Assembly: GCF_002072155.1 (NCBI RefSeq)
Contig: NZ_BDIY01000019.1
Coordinates: forward strand, 1-64,000
Direction of reading: 5' to 3'
Origin: Roseovarius sp. A-2
GTDB lineage: Bacteria > Pseudomonadota > Alphaproteobacteria > Rhodobacterales > Rhodobacteraceae
Length of the DNA: 64,000 bases
Shown here piece after piece: positions 51,773 to 61,280 of the stretch. Both the position numbers and the translations under genes were made by a program. Position 1 is the first letter of the stretch, and every line of letters begins with the position of its first letter. Under the pieces are notes generated by a model. That model was not told the DNA's origin. It searched no databases and saw only the letters and a program-made list of their open reading frames with translations.

Positions 51773-52557
51773 CAGCGCACCTGCGTCGTCGCGGCGAGCA
51801 TCTGGTCGGCGGCCGTGATCACCTTGGAGTTCAGTTCATAGCCGCGCTGTGCCTCGATCAACTCGGTGATCTCGCGCACCGGATCGACGGAACTGTCCTC
51901 GAGATAGCCCTGCCGCAGGGTGCCGAGCCCGTCCTGGCCCGCGGTGGTCACATTGGGCGGCCCCGAGGCCTCGGTCTCGATGAAGAGGTTGCTGCCGATC
52001 GCTTCGAGCCCCTTGGCATTGCTGAAGCCTACGAGGTTGAGTTGGCCTATGGACTGCGCCTCGGCCTCCTCCTGAAAGAAGGCGAAGACCTCACCCTCGG
52101 CATTGATCGAGATGCTGCGCGCGTCTTCGGGAATGGTGACCTCGGGGGCGACCGGGTAGCCTTCGGAATTCACGATCAGCCCGTCCGCCGAGCGTTTGAG
52201 CGCGCCGTCGCGGGTATAGCCCGACTGGCCCGACGGCAAGGTCACCTCGAGATAGCCTAACCCCTCGATCGCGAGATCGAGATCGCCGCCGGTCGCGCTC
52301 AGCGGTCCCTGCGCGAGATCGACCGAAATGGCCGAGGGCCGCACGCCGAGGCCGAGTTGCACGCCGGTCGGCAGGACCGTGCCATCGGCAGCGTTGATGG
52401 TGCCCGCACGGGTCAGTTGCTGGTAATGCAGATCGGCGAATTCGGCGCGGCGCGCATTGTAGCCCGTGGTCGACATGTTGGCGAGATTGTTGGAAATCGT
52501 TTCCACCCGCATCTGCTGGGCGGCCATGCCGGTCGCGGCGATCTTGAGAATACGCAT
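51772..52557 (-). CDS. flgG: Flagellar distal rod protein FlgG
   Basis: 261 residues, the typical FlgG length. N-terminal rod motif TGMAAQQMRVETISNNLANM then STTGYNARRAEFADLHYQQL; C-terminal EITELIEAQRGYELNSKVIT. It forms the distal rod. Overlaps flgA by one base; follows flgF by 18 bases. Confidence 0.95.
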   Translation of the reverse strand: MRILKIAATGMAAQQMRVETISNNLANMSTTGYNARRAEFADLHYQQLTRAGTINAADGTVLPTGVQLGLGVRPSAISVDLAQGPLSATGGDLDLAIEGLGYLEVTLPSGQSGYTRDGALKRSADGLIVNSEGYPVAPEVTIPEDARSISINAEGEVFAFFQEEAEAQSIGQLNLVGFSNAKGLEAIGSNLFIETEASGPPNVTTAGQDGLGTLRQGYLEDSSVDPVREITELIEAQRGYELNSKVITAADQMLAATTQVR

Positions 52558-52575
52558 CGGGCGTTCCTTTCAGGG

Positions 52576-53289
52576 TCAGCGGGTGAGGGAGTCGAGCGCG
52601 TTCATCACCCGCTCGTTTTCGGAATCGAGAAAGCTCTGGCCCATCTCGTAGGCGCGCTGCACTTCGACCATGCGCGCGATCTGGCCGATCGGATCGACGT
52701 TGGAGCCTTCGATAAAGCCTTGCAGGATGCGGGCATTCGGCTCTGGATCGAAGCCGCCTTCGGCGCGGAACATCACCCCGTCCTCGCGCAGCAGCACGGC
52801 CCCTTCGGCGGGCCGCACGAGGCCGATCTGCGCCAGCGGGCGCCCGTCGGAACTCAGCGTGCCATCGGACGACAGGCCCAGATCGGATGCATCGGGCGGC
52901 ACGAAGACCGGTGCACCGCCCGCATCGAGCAGTCGGAACCCGTCGCCGGTGACCAGGTCGCCCGCCGCCGATAGCGAGAAGCTGCCCGCCCGCGTCAGGC
53001 GTTCGCCCGCCGGGGTCTCGATCAGAAAAAAGCCATCGCCCTCGATCGCCATGTCGAGCGGCCCGCCGGTATGGTTGAGCGGGCCTTGCAGGCTGGAGAG
53101 GCTGCGCACATTGCCCTGTGCCATCGACACCGAGGCATCATCCGCCGTGCGCCGGACATATTCCGAGAACACCAGCCCCTCTTGCCGAAAGCCGGTGGTC
53201 GCTGCATTGGCGATATTGTTGGCGATGATCTGCATCTCGCGCATCAGCCCCGTCTGGCGTGTCAGGGTGGTATAGCCTGCGGTTTCCAT
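52576..53289 (-). CDS. flgF: Flagellar proximal rod protein FlgF
   Basis: 237 residues. N-terminal rod motif TRQTGLMREMQIIANNIANA then ATTGFRQEGLVFSEYV; middle GPLDMAIEGDGFFLIETPAG; C-terminal RMVEVQRAYEMGQSFLDSEN. It starts METAGYTTL, two bases after the fliQ stop; an upstream extension of the frame lacks similarity. Its tandem position with flgG is conserved. Confidence 0.93.
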   Translation of the reverse strand: METAGYTTLTRQTGLMREMQIIANNIANAATTGFRQEGLVFSEYVRRTADDASVSMAQGNVRSLSSLQGPLNHTGGPLDMAIEGDGFFLIETPAGERLTRAGSFSLSAAGDLVTGDGFRLLDAGGAPVFVPPDASDLGLSSDGTLSSDGRPLAQIGLVRPAEGAVLLREDGVMFRAEGGFDPEPNARILQGFIEGSNVDPIGQIARMVEVQRAYEMGQSFLDSENERVMNALDSLTR

Positions 53290-53291
53290 GG

Positions 53292-53561
53292 TCAGCCTCC
53301 TGTGATCATCGGCACAAGCCGGTCCTGAAAGAATGTCACCAGTGTCTGGGTCATGAACCCCATGGTCAGCCAGAACACCACGACGATGGCACCGAGTTTC
53401 GGCACGAAGGTGAGGGTCAGTTCCTGGATCGAGGTCAGCGCCTGAAAGAGACCGACCAGAAGCCCGGCGACAAGCGCGACCGCGAGGATCGGGAAGGAGA
53501 TGATTACCGAGACCCACAGCCCCTCGCGCAGGGTGTCGAAGAAGAGAACCTCATCTAGCAT
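53292..53561 (-). CDS. fliQ: Flagellar export gate protein FliQ
   Basis: 89 residues with two hydrophobic helices (VSVIISFPILAVALVAGLLV and GAIVVVFWLTMGFMTQTLV) and the FliQ motif GLFQALTSIQELTLTFVPKL. It completes the FliP-FliQ-FliR gate, although it lies 4.7 kb from fliR. Overlap-free, four bases after fliE. Confidence 0.92.
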   Translation of the reverse strand: MLDEVLFFDTLREGLWVSVIISFPILAVALVAGLLVGLFQALTSIQELTLTFVPKLGAIVVVFWLTMGFMTQTLVTFFQDRLVPMITGG

Positions 53562-53565
53562 CTGC

Positions 53566-53844
53566 CTAGACCGGCATCCGCAGGATTTCCTGATAGGCCT
53601 CGACCACGCGGTCGCGCACCGTGACCGCCGCCTCGACCGCAAGCTCGGTCTGGGCGAGCGCCTGCACCAGCGCATGCGGATCCGCGCCGCCGGTCATCGA
53701 CGCCTGGGCGAGGTCTTCGCTTTGTTGCAGCGTGGCGGCAAAATCCCGGGCGAGTCCCTGAAAGGCGGCCCCCGCCTCCTGCGGTTCGGTGGCCGGGCGG
53801 GTGGCGGCGTATTGTCGGGCGGCGTTGACTGCGCTGATATCCAT
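53566..53844 (-). CDS. fliE: Flagellar MS-ring to rod adaptor FliE
   Basis: 92 residues with the conserved C-terminal pattern QTELAVEAAVTVRDRVVEAY then QEILRMPV. FliE links the MS ring to the rod. It follows flgC by 22 bases, in the usual flgB-flgC-fliE order. Confidence 0.9.
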   Translation of the reverse strand: MDISAVNAARQYAATRPATEPQEAGAAFQGLARDFAATLQQSEDLAQASMTGGADPHALVQALAQTELAVEAAVTVRDRVVEAYQEILRMPV

Positions 53845-53866
53845 TCTGGATCTCCTGTATTGCGGG

Positions 53867-54259
53867 TTAACGTCTGAGCAATTCCATCAATCGCGACGAC
53901 ATCTGCCGCGTCTGATCGAACATTTTGAGATTGGCCTCGTAGCTGCGTTGCGCCTCGCGAGCGTCCGCGATCTCGATCATAAGATCGACATTGGAGCCGT
54001 CGAAATGCCCGCTCTCATCGGCGAGCGGATGTCCAGGGTCGTAGACGCGCTGCAGTTCGCTGCGATCGAGGCGCACCGGTCCGGTCTCGACCGTGCCGAC
54101 CGCGTCGCGCAGGCCGAGCGCGGTCTCGAAGGCTACGGTCTTGCGCCGGTAGCCGGGTGTGTCGGCATTGGCGATATTCTCGGAGACATGCTGCAAGCGC
54201 TGGGCCTGTGCCTGCAGGCCGCTGGACGACACCGAGAGGGCCTTGGAAAACTCGCTCAT
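53867..54259 (-). CDS. flgC: Flagellar proximal rod protein FlgC
   Basis: 130 residues with rod motif SVSSSGLQAQAQRLQHVSEN, IANADTPGYRRKTVAFE, VDLMIEIADAREAQRSYEAN and LKMFDQT. It forms the proximal rod with FlgB. It starts 11 bases after flgB. Confidence 0.94.
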   Translation of the reverse strand: MSEFSKALSVSSSGLQAQAQRLQHVSENIANADTPGYRRKTVAFETALGLRDAVGTVETGPVRLDRSELQRVYDPGHPLADESGHFDGSNVDLMIEIADAREAQRSYEANLKMFDQTRQMSSRLMELLRR

Positions 54260-54270
54260 TCTAATCCTCC

Positions 54271-54657
54271 TTATCCGCGTCCCAATGCGGTACGCAGCAC
54301 GGTCAGCGACGAGCGGTAGATCGCGAGGGCTCGGCTGTGCTGGCGCTGCACGTCGATGGCACGCAGCATTTCGGTTTCCAGGGAAACGGAGTTGCCATTG
54401 GGATCTTGCGTCGCCGCGTCGTCGCGGATGGGCTCGAACCTGCCCGGTCCGTCGCCGAGCAAATGCCCGGGCCGTGTTGCACGCGGTGCCGTGGCTTGCC
54501 CGCCGGTTTCATAGAGCGCGGCGAATGGCGCGATGTCGCGGGCCGCGTAGCCCGGCGTGTCGGCATTGGCCATGTTCTGCGCGACCACGGCCTGACGCGC
54601 CCCGGCATGGCGGGCCATCGCATGCGACATGCGAAAGATGTCGAGATTTTCAAACAT
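54271..54657 (-). CDS. flgB: Flagellar proximal rod protein FlgB
   Basis: 128 residues with AMARHAGARQAVVAQNMANA then DTPGYAARDIAPF, and the C-terminal AIDVQRQHSRALAIYRSSLT. The start is MFENLDIFRM after GGGAGAAG. First gene of the leftward rod operon, divergent from fliI. A weak CtrA-like sequence (TTAA-N7-TTGA, minus strand) lies in the 86-base gap. Confidence 0.92.
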   Translation of the reverse strand: MFENLDIFRMSHAMARHAGARQAVVAQNMANADTPGYAARDIAPFAALYETGGQATAPRATRPGHLLGDGPGRFEPIRDDAATQDPNGNSVSLETEMLRAIDVQRQHSRALAIYRSSLTVLRTALGRG

Positions 54658-54743
54658 CGGGGCTTCTCCCTCGATTGGCTTCAATCAAGGCTTAACCCTG
54701 ATTCCTTTAGAAATTGTTTTCAGACAATGATTGGAACGTACGG

Positions 54744-56096
54744 ATGACCGGAAATCAGCTTGAGGGCCTCAGGGCCGAATTGTCGGCGCTCAACGCCACG
54801 CACCCGATTGGCCGCGTGACGGCGGTGCAGGGCGGGGCATTGCATGTTTCGGGCCTGTCCCGCGCCGCGCGCCTCGGGGATCGGGTTCGGATCCAGACCC
54901 GGGCCGGGGCCGTGTTGCATGGCGAGGTGCTGCAACTGCAACAGGCGGCGGTTCTGGTTCTGCCAGAAGAGGCGGCGGAGGGCGTGGCGCTCGGCGATCG
55001 GGTGACCCTGCTCGGGGCTGCCACCATCGCCCCCTCGGCGGGTTGGATCGGGCGGGTGATCGACCCCTTTGGCCAGCCGCTCGACGGTCGTCCGCTGCTG
55101 CGCGGGATGCGGGCTCGCCCGATCCGCGCCGATCCACCCGCACCGGCGCGCCGTCGGGCGCTTGGCGCGCGGCTGGAGACGGGTATGGCGGTGTTCAACA
55201 CGTTCCTGCCGGTGGTGCGTGGTCAGCGGCTCGGGCTTTTTGCCGGGTCGGGGGTCGGCAAATCCATGCTGCTGGGCCACCTTGCGCGGCATATGCAGGC
55301 CGATGTCGTGGTCGTCGCGCTGATCGGCGAGCGCGGGCGCGAGCTTGGTGATTTCGTGCGCGACGTGCTGGGCCCCGAGGGGATGGCGCGCGCTGTGATC
55401 GTCGCGGCGACTTCGGATCGGTCGCCGTTGGTGCGCCGCCGTTGTGCCTGGACGGCGATGGGGGTCGCAGAGCATTTCCGCGATGCGGGTAAGCAGGTCT
55501 TGTTCCTTGCCGATTCGGTCACCCGCTTCGCCGAGGCACATCGCGAGATTGCCACCGCGGCGGGGGAACTGCCGGCGCTGCGCGGCTTTCCGGCCTCGAC
55601 GGCGCATACGATCATGTCGTTGTGCGAACGCGCCGGGCCGGGCGATACGAACGACGCGGGCGACATCACCGCGCTTCTGACCGTGCTCGTGGCCGGTTCC
55701 GACATGGAGGAACCCGTGGCCGACATCCTGCGCGGTGTGCTCGACGGGCATGTCGTGCTCGATCGGCAAATCGCCGAGCGCGGGCGGTTTCCAGCGATCG
55801 ACCTGCTGCGCTCGGTGTCGCGCAGCCTGCCCGGGGCAGCGAGCGACGAGGAGAACGCCCAGTTGTCACAGGCGCGCGCGCTGCTCGGGCGGTATGCCCG
55901 GTCAGAAACGATGATCCGAGCCGGGCTCTATGTCGAGGGCAGCGATCCCGATCTAGATCAGGCCGTAAAGATATGGCCCGAGCTAGACGCCTTTCTCGCC
56001 GAGCCCGAGAGCAAGGGTATCGCCAACAGCTTTGCCCGGCTTTCGGTCATCTTGCGGCGCGCCGGGGCAGGCGGGCGCGGCATGGTACGTGTTTAG
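54744..56096 (+). CDS. fliI: Flagellar export ATPase FliI
   Basis: 450 residues. P-loop GLFAGSGVGKSMLLGHLAR, LIGERGRELGDFVRDVLG, the Walker B region VLFLADSVTRFAEAHREIA and SDEENAQLSQARALLGRY mark FliI. The start MTGNQLEGLRAEL follows a TTGGAACG region; an ATG ten codons earlier is possible. FliI powers substrate unfolding with FliH. It lies between the flgB promoter region and rbfA, 82 bases apart, and is not obviously cotranscribed with rbfA. Confidence 0.94.
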   Translation: MTGNQLEGLRAELSALNATHPIGRVTAVQGGALHVSGLSRAARLGDRVRIQTRAGAVLHGEVLQLQQAAVLVLPEEAAEGVALGDRVTLLGAATIAPSAGWIGRVIDPFGQPLDGRPLLRGMRARPIRADPPAPARRRALGARLETGMAVFNTFLPVVRGQRLGLFAGSGVGKSMLLGHLARHMQADVVVVALIGERGRELGDFVRDVLGPEGMARAVIVAATSDRSPLVRRRCAWTAMGVAEHFRDAGKQVLFLADSVTRFAEAHREIATAAGELPALRGFPASTAHTIMSLCERAGPGDTNDAGDITALLTVLVAGSDMEEPVADILRGVLDGHVVLDRQIAERGRFPAIDLLRSVSRSLPGAASDEENAQLSQARALLGRYARSETMIRAGLYVEGSDPDLDQAVKIWPELDAFLAEPESKGIANSFARLSVILRRAGAGGRGMVRV

Positions 56097-56178
56097 AGGG
56101 CGGGAGCCGTCTGAGGGATTTTGCCGACTCCCGAAATCCGCGCTTGGAATGCGCGGGCACAGCGATTAGATGCGAGAC

Positions 56179-56574
56179 ATGGCCAAGAATAAATTCAATG
56201 ACGGGCCCGGGCCCTCGCAACGTCAACTCCGCGTCGGAGAACTCATCCGCAGGACGCTCTCGGATGTTCTGATGCGGGGCGATATCCACGATCCCGATCT
56301 CAACCGCCTGTCGGTCACCGTGGGCGAGGTGCGCACCTCGCCCGATCTCAAGATCGCGACCGCCTATGTCATGCCATTGGGTGGAAGCGGGCAGGGCGAG
56401 GTGATCGAATTGCTGGCGCGCAACAAGGCCGAGCTGCGCCGGATCATCGGGCGCAAGGCAGGGCTCAAGTTCACCCCCGACCTGCGCTTTCGGCTTGATG
56501 AGACCTTCGATCAGATCGACGAGACGCGCAGGCTGTTCGAGCAGGACGAGGTGCGCCGGGATGTTGAGGACTAG
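56179..56574 (+). CDS. rbfA: Ribosome-binding factor A
   Basis: 131 residues with the KH-like core [50 protein letters not shown] and [20 protein letters not shown]. RbfA matures the 16S rRNA 5' end in the 30S subunit. The start [12 protein letters not shown] is chosen; MRDMAK three codons earlier is possible. Its 3' end overlaps the next gene by 14 bases. Confidence 0.93.
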   Translation: MAKNKFNDGPGPSQRQLRVGELIRRTLSDVLMRGDIHDPDLNRLSVTVGEVRTSPDLKIATAYVMPLGGSGQGEVIELLARNKAELRRIIGRKAGLKFTPDLRFRLDETFDQIDETRRLFEQDEVRRDVED

Positions 56575-57310
56575 GCTCTGCGCGGCCCTCGCGGCCTGTT
56601 TGTTGGCGGCTCCCGCGGTGGCGGAGTGCCGGGCGGAGCAAGTCGAAGGACAGGGCTATGTGATCTGCGCGGTCGAGGCGGAGGCCGATCTGCGGCTGTT
56701 CCTCAATGAGGCCGAGAGCGGCGTGCCGCTTGGCAGTTTCGCCAGCATCGACCGGCAGCTTGCGCGCGAGGGCAAGCGTCTTGGCTTTGCGATGAATGCC
56801 GGGATGTATCATTCGGATCGAAGCCCCGTGGGGCTCTATATCGAAGAGGGGCAGGAGGCCGCACCGCTTGTCACCCGTGAGGGGCCGGGGAATTTCGGGC
56901 TGTTGCCCAATGGGGTCTTTTGCCTGCGCGACGGGCGCGCGGAGGTAATCGAGACGCTGCGCTATGCGCAGGAGCGCCCCGATTGCCGTCATGCCAGCCA
57001 ATCCGGCCCGATGCTGGTGATTGACGGCGCACTGCATCCGCGGTTTCTGAAGCATAGTGACAGCCGGTATATTCGCAACGGCGTGGGCACGTCCGACGAC
57101 GGGCGGGCATGGTTTGTGATCTCTGACAGGCCGGTGAATTTCCATCGCTTCGCCCGGGTGTTCCGCGATCATCTGGGCGCCGATCAGGCGCTCTATTTCG
57201 ATGGCAAGGTGTCGCGGCTATACGCGCCCCGGCTCGGCCGCAACGACCTCGGGTTTCCGCTCGGGCCGATGGTGGGGCTTGTGGTTGACGCGGAGACCCC
57301 GCTGGATTAG
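56561..57310 (+). CDS. Exported phosphodiester glycosidase-family protein (DUF2233)
   Basis: 249 residues with a signal peptide ([20 protein letters not shown], then AEC). The domain is of the NAGPA/DUF2233 type: [73 protein letters not shown] and [15 protein letters not shown]. Members hydrolyse sugar phosphodiester links in periplasmic or cell-wall glycans. It starts inside rbfA, so translation is coupled. Its role beside ribosome genes is unclear. Confidence 0.82.
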   Translation: MLRTRLCAALAACLLAAPAVAECRAEQVEGQGYVICAVEAEADLRLFLNEAESGVPLGSFASIDRQLAREGKRLGFAMNAGMYHSDRSPVGLYIEEGQEAAPLVTREGPGNFGLLPNGVFCLRDGRAEVIETLRYAQERPDCRHASQSGPMLVIDGALHPRFLKHSDSRYIRNGVGTSDDGRAWFVISDRPVNFHRFARVFRDHLGADQALYFDGKVSRLYAPRLGRNDLGFPLGPMVGLVVDAETPLD

Positions 57311-57346
57311 CCCTGCGCTTCGTTCAAAAGCAGGAAAAGGCCGCAG

Positions 57347-58252
57347 ATGGCACGCAAACGCAAGGGGCGCGACGTAAACGGGTGGCTGGTGGTGGACAAG
57401 CCTGCGGGCATGACCTCAACCAGCGTCGTGAACAAGGTGAAATGGGCGCTCCAGGCGAAGAAGGCGGGCCATGCCGGCACGCTCGACCCCGACGCGACCG
57501 GTGTTCTGGCGGTGGCGCTTGGCGAGGCGACCAAGACCGTTCCCTATATCACCGACGCGCTCAAGGCCTATGAATTCACCATCCGGCTGGGGCAGGCCAC
57601 CAATACCGACGATGCCGAGGGCGAGGTGATCGCCACCAGCGACGCGCGCCCCACGGATGATGAGATCAAAGCTTTGCTTGGCGGCTTTGTCGGCGACATC
57701 ATGCAGGTGCCGCCGCGCTATTCCGCCGTCAAGATCGACGGGCAGCGCGCCTATAAACTGGCCCGCGAGGGCGAGACATTCGAGGTCGCCGCACGGCCGC
57801 TCTGGGTGGAGGAGCTGCTGCTCGTGGACCGGCCGGATGCCGATCACGCGGTGCTGGAGATGGTCTGCGGCAAGGGTGGTTACGTGCGCTCGGTCGCCCG
57901 CGACCTGGGCGAGGCGCTTGGCTGTCACGGGCATGTCGTGGCGCTGCGGCGGGTCTGGTCGGGCCCGTTCGAGGCCGAAGGCGGGCTGAGCATTGAGCAA
58001 ATCGAGGCGATGGCGCAGTCCCCCGATCTCGACACGTATCTGCGACCCTTGGAAGAGGGGTTGAGCGACCTGCCTATGGTCACCGCCACACAAGAGGGCG
58101 CGGCGCGGCTGCGTAACGGCAACCCCGGCATGGTGTTCGCAAGTGACGTGGAGTATGGCGAGGAATGCTGGGCCGCGCAGGACGGGCGCGCGGTTGCCGT
58201 GGGCCGCTTCAAGGCGGGCGAGTTGCACCCGAGCCGGGTGTTCAATCAATGA
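57347..58252 (+). CDS. truB: tRNA pseudouridine synthase B
   Basis: 301 residues. It makes pseudouridine 55 in the T-loop of tRNAs. Motifs: [40 protein letters not shown] (catalytic Asp) [22 protein letters not shown] and [18 protein letters not shown]. The start [12 protein letters not shown] follows AGGAAAAGG. Overlaps the DUF1643 gene by ATGA. Confidence 0.95.
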   Translation: MARKRKGRDVNGWLVVDKPAGMTSTSVVNKVKWALQAKKAGHAGTLDPDATGVLAVALGEATKTVPYITDALKAYEFTIRLGQATNTDDAEGEVIATSDARPTDDEIKALLGGFVGDIMQVPPRYSAVKIDGQRAYKLAREGETFEVAARPLWVEELLLVDRPDADHAVLEMVCGKGGYVRSVARDLGEALGCHGHVVALRRVWSGPFEAEGGLSIEQIEAMAQSPDLDTYLRPLEEGLSDLPMVTATQEGAARLRNGNPGMVFASDVEYGEECWAAQDGRAVAVGRFKAGELHPSRVFNQ

Positions 58253-58818
58253 CCGCAAATGCCCCCGATCATCTGCATGATCCGGGCGGCAAGGTGCGGC
58301 TGCGCCTGCCCGACGGGGTGATCGGCGGGGCGACGTTTTCTGACTGCGGGCGCTATCGGCAGGCGCTGACCCGCGACTGGACGCCTGCGGGCGATGCCGC
58401 GCGCGCGGTACTTTTCGTGGGGATGAACCCGTCGGTGGCCGGGGCGGAGGTGTCGGACCCGACCTGCCACCGCGAGTTGATGTTCGCCCGCGACTGGGGC
58501 TTTACCCGCTACCTCAAGGGCAATGTGCTGGACTGGCGCGCCACCTCGCCGCGTGATCTGCCGCCCGATCCGGCGCTGGCGTGCAGTGCGGCGAATATCC
58601 CCGCGCTGGTGGCGATGGCGCAAGAGGCGGACTGCGTGGTGATGGCCTATGGCAAGCTGCACGCGCGTTACGCGGGCATGGTGAATGAGGCCTTGCGCGC
58701 GATTGCCGAAACCGGTCGACCGCTCAAATGCCTTGGGCTGAACAAGGACGGATCGGCCAAGCATCCGCTCTATCTGCGCAAGGACACCGCGTTGATGGAT
58801 TTCCCCGCGCTGCCCTGA
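58249..58818 (+). CDS. DUF1643-family protein
   Basis: 189 residues of the DUF1643 family, whose biochemical role is unknown. Motifs: [40 protein letters not shown] and [20 protein letters not shown] then [16 protein letters not shown]. It is coupled to truB (ATGA). Association with truB is common in Rhodobacterales and suggests a translation- or RNA-related task. Confidence 0.85.
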   Translation: MTANAPDHLHDPGGKVRLRLPDGVIGGATFSDCGRYRQALTRDWTPAGDAARAVLFVGMNPSVAGAEVSDPTCHRELMFARDWGFTRYLKGNVLDWRATSPRDLPPDPALACSAANIPALVAMAQEADCVVMAYGKLHARYAGMVNEALRAIAETGRPLKCLGLNKDGSAKHPLYLRKDTALMDFPALP

Positions 58819-58827
58819 CGTCGCGGA

Positions 58828-59664
58828 TCAGGAGGGACCGTCAAGGCTGTCGAACCAGCCCCAGGCGTCGGCGGCGAGGTTGGGGCCGATTTCGTAGAAC
58901 CAATGGGTGTGATCGGGGATGAGGTGCAATTCCGTGTCGTGCCCTGCCGCCACAAGCGCCGCCGCTGCCGCCTGCGCGCCTTCCACCGAGAAGATGTGAT
59001 CGCGCTCGCCGAGATAGAGCCGCAGCGGGGGCGCCTCGGGCGTGGGGCGATACTGATCGGGCGGACCATAGCCGCCGTGCAGCGCAGCCGCGCGCCAGGG
59101 ACCAATGCCGCGATTGACGAGCAGGGCGGCGTAGTTTGCCCCGGCCGAGTGACCGAACAGGTAGACATGCGCGCGGTCGATGGGCCGCGTCGCGGCGACG
59201 GTGTCGAGCATGGCCGCGATGCGCGGTGCCGTGATGTCCTTTGCCGCCCAGGTCTGGCCCGGCGCATCCGGGGCGATCAGCACCACCGAACGTGTGCGCC
59301 CGACCCGTTGCCACATGTCGAGCATCGACAGGCCGTCGCGATTGGCCCCGTGCAACAGCACGACCACCGGGGCCGCCGCTTCGCCGGGGGGCACGAGGGC
59401 GTGCCAGAATAGGCCGTCGCTTTGATACCGGGTGCTCTGTCGTGTGATCTCGGCGGAGGGGCTATAGTCGAACTTACCCGGCATCGCGGGCGTCAGAAAG
59501 CCACGTCGCCGTTCGACCAGCGTGCCGGGACGTATCTCGGGGGCCGTTGCCTGTTTGGAGACAGGCGTTGCCTGTTCGGTCGTTGGTACCAGCAACAGCG
59601 CCGCGACGACAAGCGCAAGCGCGCCACCGACGATCCCGATCAACACAACACGCAAAACTCTCAT
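58828..59664 (-). CDS. Exported alpha/beta hydrolase (esterase-like)
   Basis: 278 residues starting MRVLRVVLIGIVGGALALVV, an N-terminal membrane anchor. The fold shows oxyanion region VVLLHGANRDGLSM, nucleophile elbow LFGHSAGANYAALLV (Ser), LYLGERDHIFSV (Asp) and PDHTHWFYEIGP (His). GGAG lies six bases before the ATG. Similar proteins are polyhydroxyalkanoate-depolymerase-like or feruloyl-esterase-like hydrolases; the substrate is unknown. Convergent with the DUF1643 gene. Confidence 0.82.
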   Translation of the reverse strand: MRVLRVVLIGIVGGALALVVAALLLVPTTEQATPVSKQATAPEIRPGTLVERRRGFLTPAMPGKFDYSPSAEITRQSTRYQSDGLFWHALVPPGEAAAPVVVLLHGANRDGLSMLDMWQRVGRTRSVVLIAPDAPGQTWAAKDITAPRIAAMLDTVAATRPIDRAHVYLFGHSAGANYAALLVNRGIGPWRAAALHGGYGPPDQYRPTPEAPPLRLYLGERDHIFSVEGAQAAAAALVAAGHDTELHLIPDHTHWFYEIGPNLAADAWGWFDSLDGPS

Positions 59665-59762
59665 CTGATACTCCGGGAAACCAATAGGGTTGCGCGGCCT
59701 TGATAGCCGATCCTTCAGGTTGTGCGAAGCCTGCATCGCGCAGATGCTATGCCCGGACATGA

Positions 59763-59790
59763 AAAGGGGCACCGTCGGGGGTGCCCCTTT
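59763..59790 (-). terminator. Terminator after degP
   Basis: Perfect 11-bp stem AAAGGGGCACC / GGTGCCCCTTT with a six-base loop, ending in TTT on the minus strand, 21 bases past the degP stop. Confidence 0.8.
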
Positions 59791-59810
59791 GAAGATTTAT
59801 CCGCCCGGCA

Positions 59811-61280
59811 TTAGCTGTCTTCGAGTGTCAGCGCGACAAAGCGCGGCTCACCAGCGCGGCGGACCAGTAGCAGGAGCGATTTGCGCCCTGCCTCGCGCGC
59901 CTCGGCGATGCGGTCGTCGAGATCGCCGATCGAGGCGATCTTCTGCTGCCCGGCCTCGGTGATCACGTCACCGGCGCGCAGGCCCTTTTCATAGGCCTCC
60001 GACAACTCGTCCACATCCGATACGACCAGCCCGGTCGTGTCGCTGTCGAGTTCCAGTTGGGCACGCAACTCGTCATCAAGCGGCTGAATGGTCAGGCCGA
60101 AGATGTCCTTTTGCTGCGGTTCCTCGGACGGATCCTCGCCGGGCTGAGCCACCGGGATCGCGTTCTCGGCCTCTTCGCGGCGGCCCAGCGTAACCTTGAG
60201 TGTCGTAGTCTTGCCGTCGCGGAACACGACCACGCGCACGGCCTTGCCCACGGCTGTATTACCCACCTGGCGTACGAGACCGCGGGTATCCTCGACCTCC
60301 TTGCCGTCGAACGAGACGATCACGTCACCGGCCAGCATGCCCGCCTCGGCGGCGGGTCCTTCGGGCACATCCGTGACAAGTGCGCCCGCGGCTTTCTCAA
60401 GCCCCATCGCCTCGGCCACGTCATCGGTTACGTCCTGGATGCGCACACCCAGCCAGCCGCGTCGTGTCTCGCCGAACTCCTGAAGCTGATCGACCACGCG
60501 CTTGACCACGTTAGAGGCCATCGAAAAGCCGATCCCGATCGAGCCGCCGGTGGGGCTGAGGATTGCGGTGTTGACGCCCACGACCTCGCCGTCGAGGTTG
60601 AAGAGCGGGCCGCCCGAGTTGCCCCGGTTGATGGCCGCGTCGGTCTGGATGTAGTCGTCATAGGTGCCCGAGAGCGCCCGGTTGCGCGCCGAGACGATAC
60701 CCGCCGAGAGCGAAAAGCCCTGACCGAGCGGGTTGCCCATGGCCAGCACCCAGTCACCGACCCGCGCGGTGTCGCTGTCCCCGAAACTGACGAAGGGCAG
60801 CGGCTTGTCGGTCTTGACCTTGAGCAGCGCGATATCGGTTTTGGGATCAGTGCCGACGACTTCGGCAGGCAACATCTCGCCCGAGAAAAACTCGATATTG
60901 ATTTCGTCGGCCGCCTCGATCACGTGGTTGTTGGTCACCACATAGCCGTCCTCGGAAATGACAAAGCCCGAGCCGAGTGCCGATGAGCGCCGGGGCCGGT
61001 CACCCTCTCCCATGCGGTCGCGAAACTGTTCGAAGAAATCCTCGAAGGGAGAGCCTTCGGGCACCATGGGCGCGGGGCCGGTGCCGCGCTCGACGACGGT
61101 CGAGGTGGTGATGTTGACAACTGAGGGGCTGACCTTGTCGGCCAGATCGGCAAAGCTTTCGGGACGGGCCTGTGCAGCGATGGCCTGCGCCAGAAGCAGG
61201 CCCAGCACGAGCGCCATCAGCCACAGCGCTCGAACCGGGGTTGCCGGGCCTCGCGTTGCGGATATCATCGGGAGGTTCAC
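59811..61280 (-). CDS. degP: Periplasmic serine protease DegP/Do
   Basis: 489 residues with a signal segment (ALWLMALVLGLLLAQAIAAQ, then A). Trypsin-like domain with catalytic triad His (VTNNHVIEAADEINIEF), Asp (TDPKTDIALLKV) and Ser (AAINRGNSGGPLFNL); then two PDZ domains (about 260-370 and 400-480). A GTG at 61280 with AAAGGAGA eight bases upstream is the best start; the ATG four codons later is possible. DegP acts as protease and chaperone in the periplasm under envelope stress. Confidence 0.92.
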   Translation of the reverse strand: MNLPMISATRGPATPVRALWLMALVLGLLLAQAIAAQARPESFADLADKVSPSVVNITTSTVVERGTGPAPMVPEGSPFEDFFEQFRDRMGEGDRPRRSSALGSGFVISEDGYVVTNNHVIEAADEINIEFFSGEMLPAEVVGTDPKTDIALLKVKTDKPLPFVSFGDSDTARVGDWVLAMGNPLGQGFSLSAGIVSARNRALSGTYDDYIQTDAAINRGNSGGPLFNLDGEVVGVNTAILSPTGGSIGIGFSMASNVVKRVVDQLQEFGETRRGWLGVRIQDVTDDVAEAMGLEKAAGALVTDVPEGPAAEAGMLAGDVIVSFDGKEVEDTRGLVRQVGNTAVGKAVRVVVFRDGKTTTLKVTLGRREEAENAIPVAQPGEDPSEEPQQKDIFGLTIQPLDDELRAQLELDSDTTGLVVSDVDELSEAYEKGLRAGDVITEAGQQKIASIGDLDDRIAEAREAGRKSLLLLVRRAGEPRFVALTLEDS

